Source: CBDATG01 sp965200145
GTDB lineage: Bacteria; Chloroflexota; Dehalococcoidia; Lucifugimonadales; Lucifugimonadaceae
Direction of reading: 5' to 3'
Assembly (NCBI GenBank): GCA_965200145.1
Contig: CBDATG010000002.1
Coordinates: 1-64,000, forward strand
Length of the DNA: 64,000 bases
The notes under the pieces are model-generated. The model made no database searches, was not told where the DNA came from, and saw only the letters and a program-made list of their open reading frames with translations. Positions 63,466 to 64,000 of the stretch are shown here, one piece after another. The translations under genes were made by a program, and so were the position numbers. Within the stretch, counting starts at the first letter, position 1. Every line of letters starts with the position of its first letter.

Positions 63466-63810
63466 ATGCCAGATTACAGGTTCTACTGGTGGCGTAGTTG
63501 CGGGCAGTGCAAAGACGCCAAGCGTGCGCTTGATGAACTCGGAATCGAACTGAGCGAGCGTGATTTCTTCAGGGACCCTCTATCGCGAGATGAGTTACTG
63601 GCACTCGGTGAGCGCATCCCAATCGCGGATATCTTCTCGTGGCGCAGCCCGAGCTCGGTGCCGTATCGAGCGCGCCGCGATGAGATGACCGAGGACGAGA
63701 TGATCGATGCCATGCTGGAGGAACCGAGACTGATCCGTCGTCCGATATTGGTGCCGCCGACAGGTGCTCCGATCGTGGGTTTCGGGAAACAATCCTACGC
63801 GTCGCTTTGA
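63466..63810 (+). CDS. ArsC-family (thioredoxin-fold) protein
   Basis: A 114-residue ArsC/Spx-like protein. The N-terminal CxxC is WRSCGQCKDAKRALDELG, followed by RDFFRDPLSRDELLALGERI and the C-terminal RLIRRPILVPPTGAPIVGFG that places the cis-proline. Members are arsenate reductases, Spx-type regulators or uncharacterised; no ars genes are near. GGAGG at 63453-63457, eight bases before ATG 63466, decides this start over an in-frame TTG at 63460. Confidence 0.85.
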   Translation: MPDYRFYWWRSCGQCKDAKRALDELGIELSERDFFRDPLSRDELLALGERIPIADIFSWRSPSSVPYRARRDEMTEDEMIDAMLEEPRLIRRPILVPPTGAPIVGFGKQSYASL

Positions 63811-63813
63811 TCA

Positions 63814-63841
63814 GGGTTGCGGTAAAATCAGATTGCAACCC
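63814..63841 (+). terminator. Hairpin after the ArsC-like gene
   Basis: GGGTTGC and GCAACCC form a perfect seven-base-pair stem with a 14-base loop, starting four bases after the stop codon and followed by a pyrimidine-rich CCTCTTCGCTTC. It separates the gene from prs. A TAAAAT in the loop could instead be a -10 for prs. Confidence 0.45.
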
Positions 63842-63880
63842 CTCTTCGCTTCACACCTGTAGCGCCCACGCGCCCTCTTT

Positions 63881-64000
63881 ATGGACGAGCAGTACGAACA
63901 ACCCGACGGCCACCCAGTTGTGCTCACCGGGCGTGCCCATGAAGCACTCGCGCAACAGATCTGTGACTATTTGGATATACCGCTAGGTCGTGCCGATGTA
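63881..64000 (+). CDS. prs: Ribose-phosphate pyrophosphokinase, N-terminal fragment
   Basis: Makes PRPP from ribose 5-phosphate and ATP, feeding purine, pyrimidine and histidine synthesis, including the purL/purQ pathway in this window. Only 40 codons are present before the right edge. They read VVLTGRAHEALAQQICDYLD then IPLGRADV, the characteristic start of the enzyme (usual form FSGRAHPELAEEI). About nine polar residues precede it from ATG 63881. The fragment is short but the motif is distinctive. Confidence 0.8.
   Translation, partial: MDEQYEQPDGHPVVLTGRAHEALAQQICDYLDIPLGRADV

Overview
This 64 kb window is a gene-dense bacterial chromosome segment with mid-50s GC by eye. It has about 50 protein genes and no rRNA, tRNA, CRISPR array or insertion sequence that I could find. 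The gene content suggests a Chloroflexota bacterium, perhaps of the SAR202/Dehalococcoidia type. Supporting signs are Thr/Pro- and Val/Glu-rich linkers in lipoproteins, two enolase-superfamily dehydratases beside RraA, phytanoyl-CoA dioxygenase, SDR and penicillin-acylase genes, a CbbQ-type ATPase with a VWA partner, the SCO1664-DUF3090 pair, and a very large FN3 surface protein. The taxon is an inference. All protein names rest on motif recognition by eye; no database search was run.

Layout. 1-3823 (minus): oligopeptide/dipeptide ABC uptake genes (permease and binding lipoprotein, each carrying a one-base frameshift) with a clear sigma70 promoter, and a bicupin gene. 3917-6622 (minus): tightly packed DUF3179 protein, MobA-like nucleotidyltransferase and histidine phosphatase. 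6782-14679 (plus): RraA-like protein, cyclophilin-like protein and a roughly 2170-residue protein of about 20 FN3 domains. 14874-22355 (minus): a housekeeping run lspA, rluD-like, gltX, rpsU, purQ, purL, fmdB-like and dtd. 22544-28781: threonine aldolase (plus), selA-rarA (minus), then coaE, a CbbQ-type ATPase and a CoA-pyrophosphatase-like Nudix gene (plus), followed by the 1122-residue VWA partner to 32176.

32283-36860 (minus) is a GldA/GldF/GldG-like ABC exporter with a DUF4340 protein. 37091-41897 (plus) holds a cysteine desulfurase, a membrane protein of unknown role and a penicillin-acylase-family Ntn hydrolase. A 735-base convergent spacer follows, with an AT-rich half and a half full of inverted repeats. 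42633-47960 is mostly minus strand: an enolase-superfamily dehydratase, PhyH dioxygenase, YcaQ-like protein, SCO1664-like protein and DUF3090 protein, with a JAMM peptidase on plus. 48167-57974: citramalate synthase, inositol monophosphatase, PspAB plus an apparently dead class I glutamine amidotransferase, an MFS carrier, a DrrAB-type exporter, a second enolase-superfamily dehydratase and an SDR. 57994-63298 (minus): MFS carrier, ispH, DUF192 lipoprotein and an unusually long iPGM-like protein, the last three linked by 4-base overlaps. The window ends with an ArsC-like gene and the first 40 codons of prs.

The most unusual items are the catalytically ablated amidotransferase coupled to PspAB (51026-52348), the iPGM with a large insertion before its nucleophile (57994-60012), the mutually exclusive stems at 42528-42610, the Nudix gene lying inside the CbbQ/VWA operon, the LspA with a cysteine-pair tail, and the two same-type frameshifts in the first kilobase.
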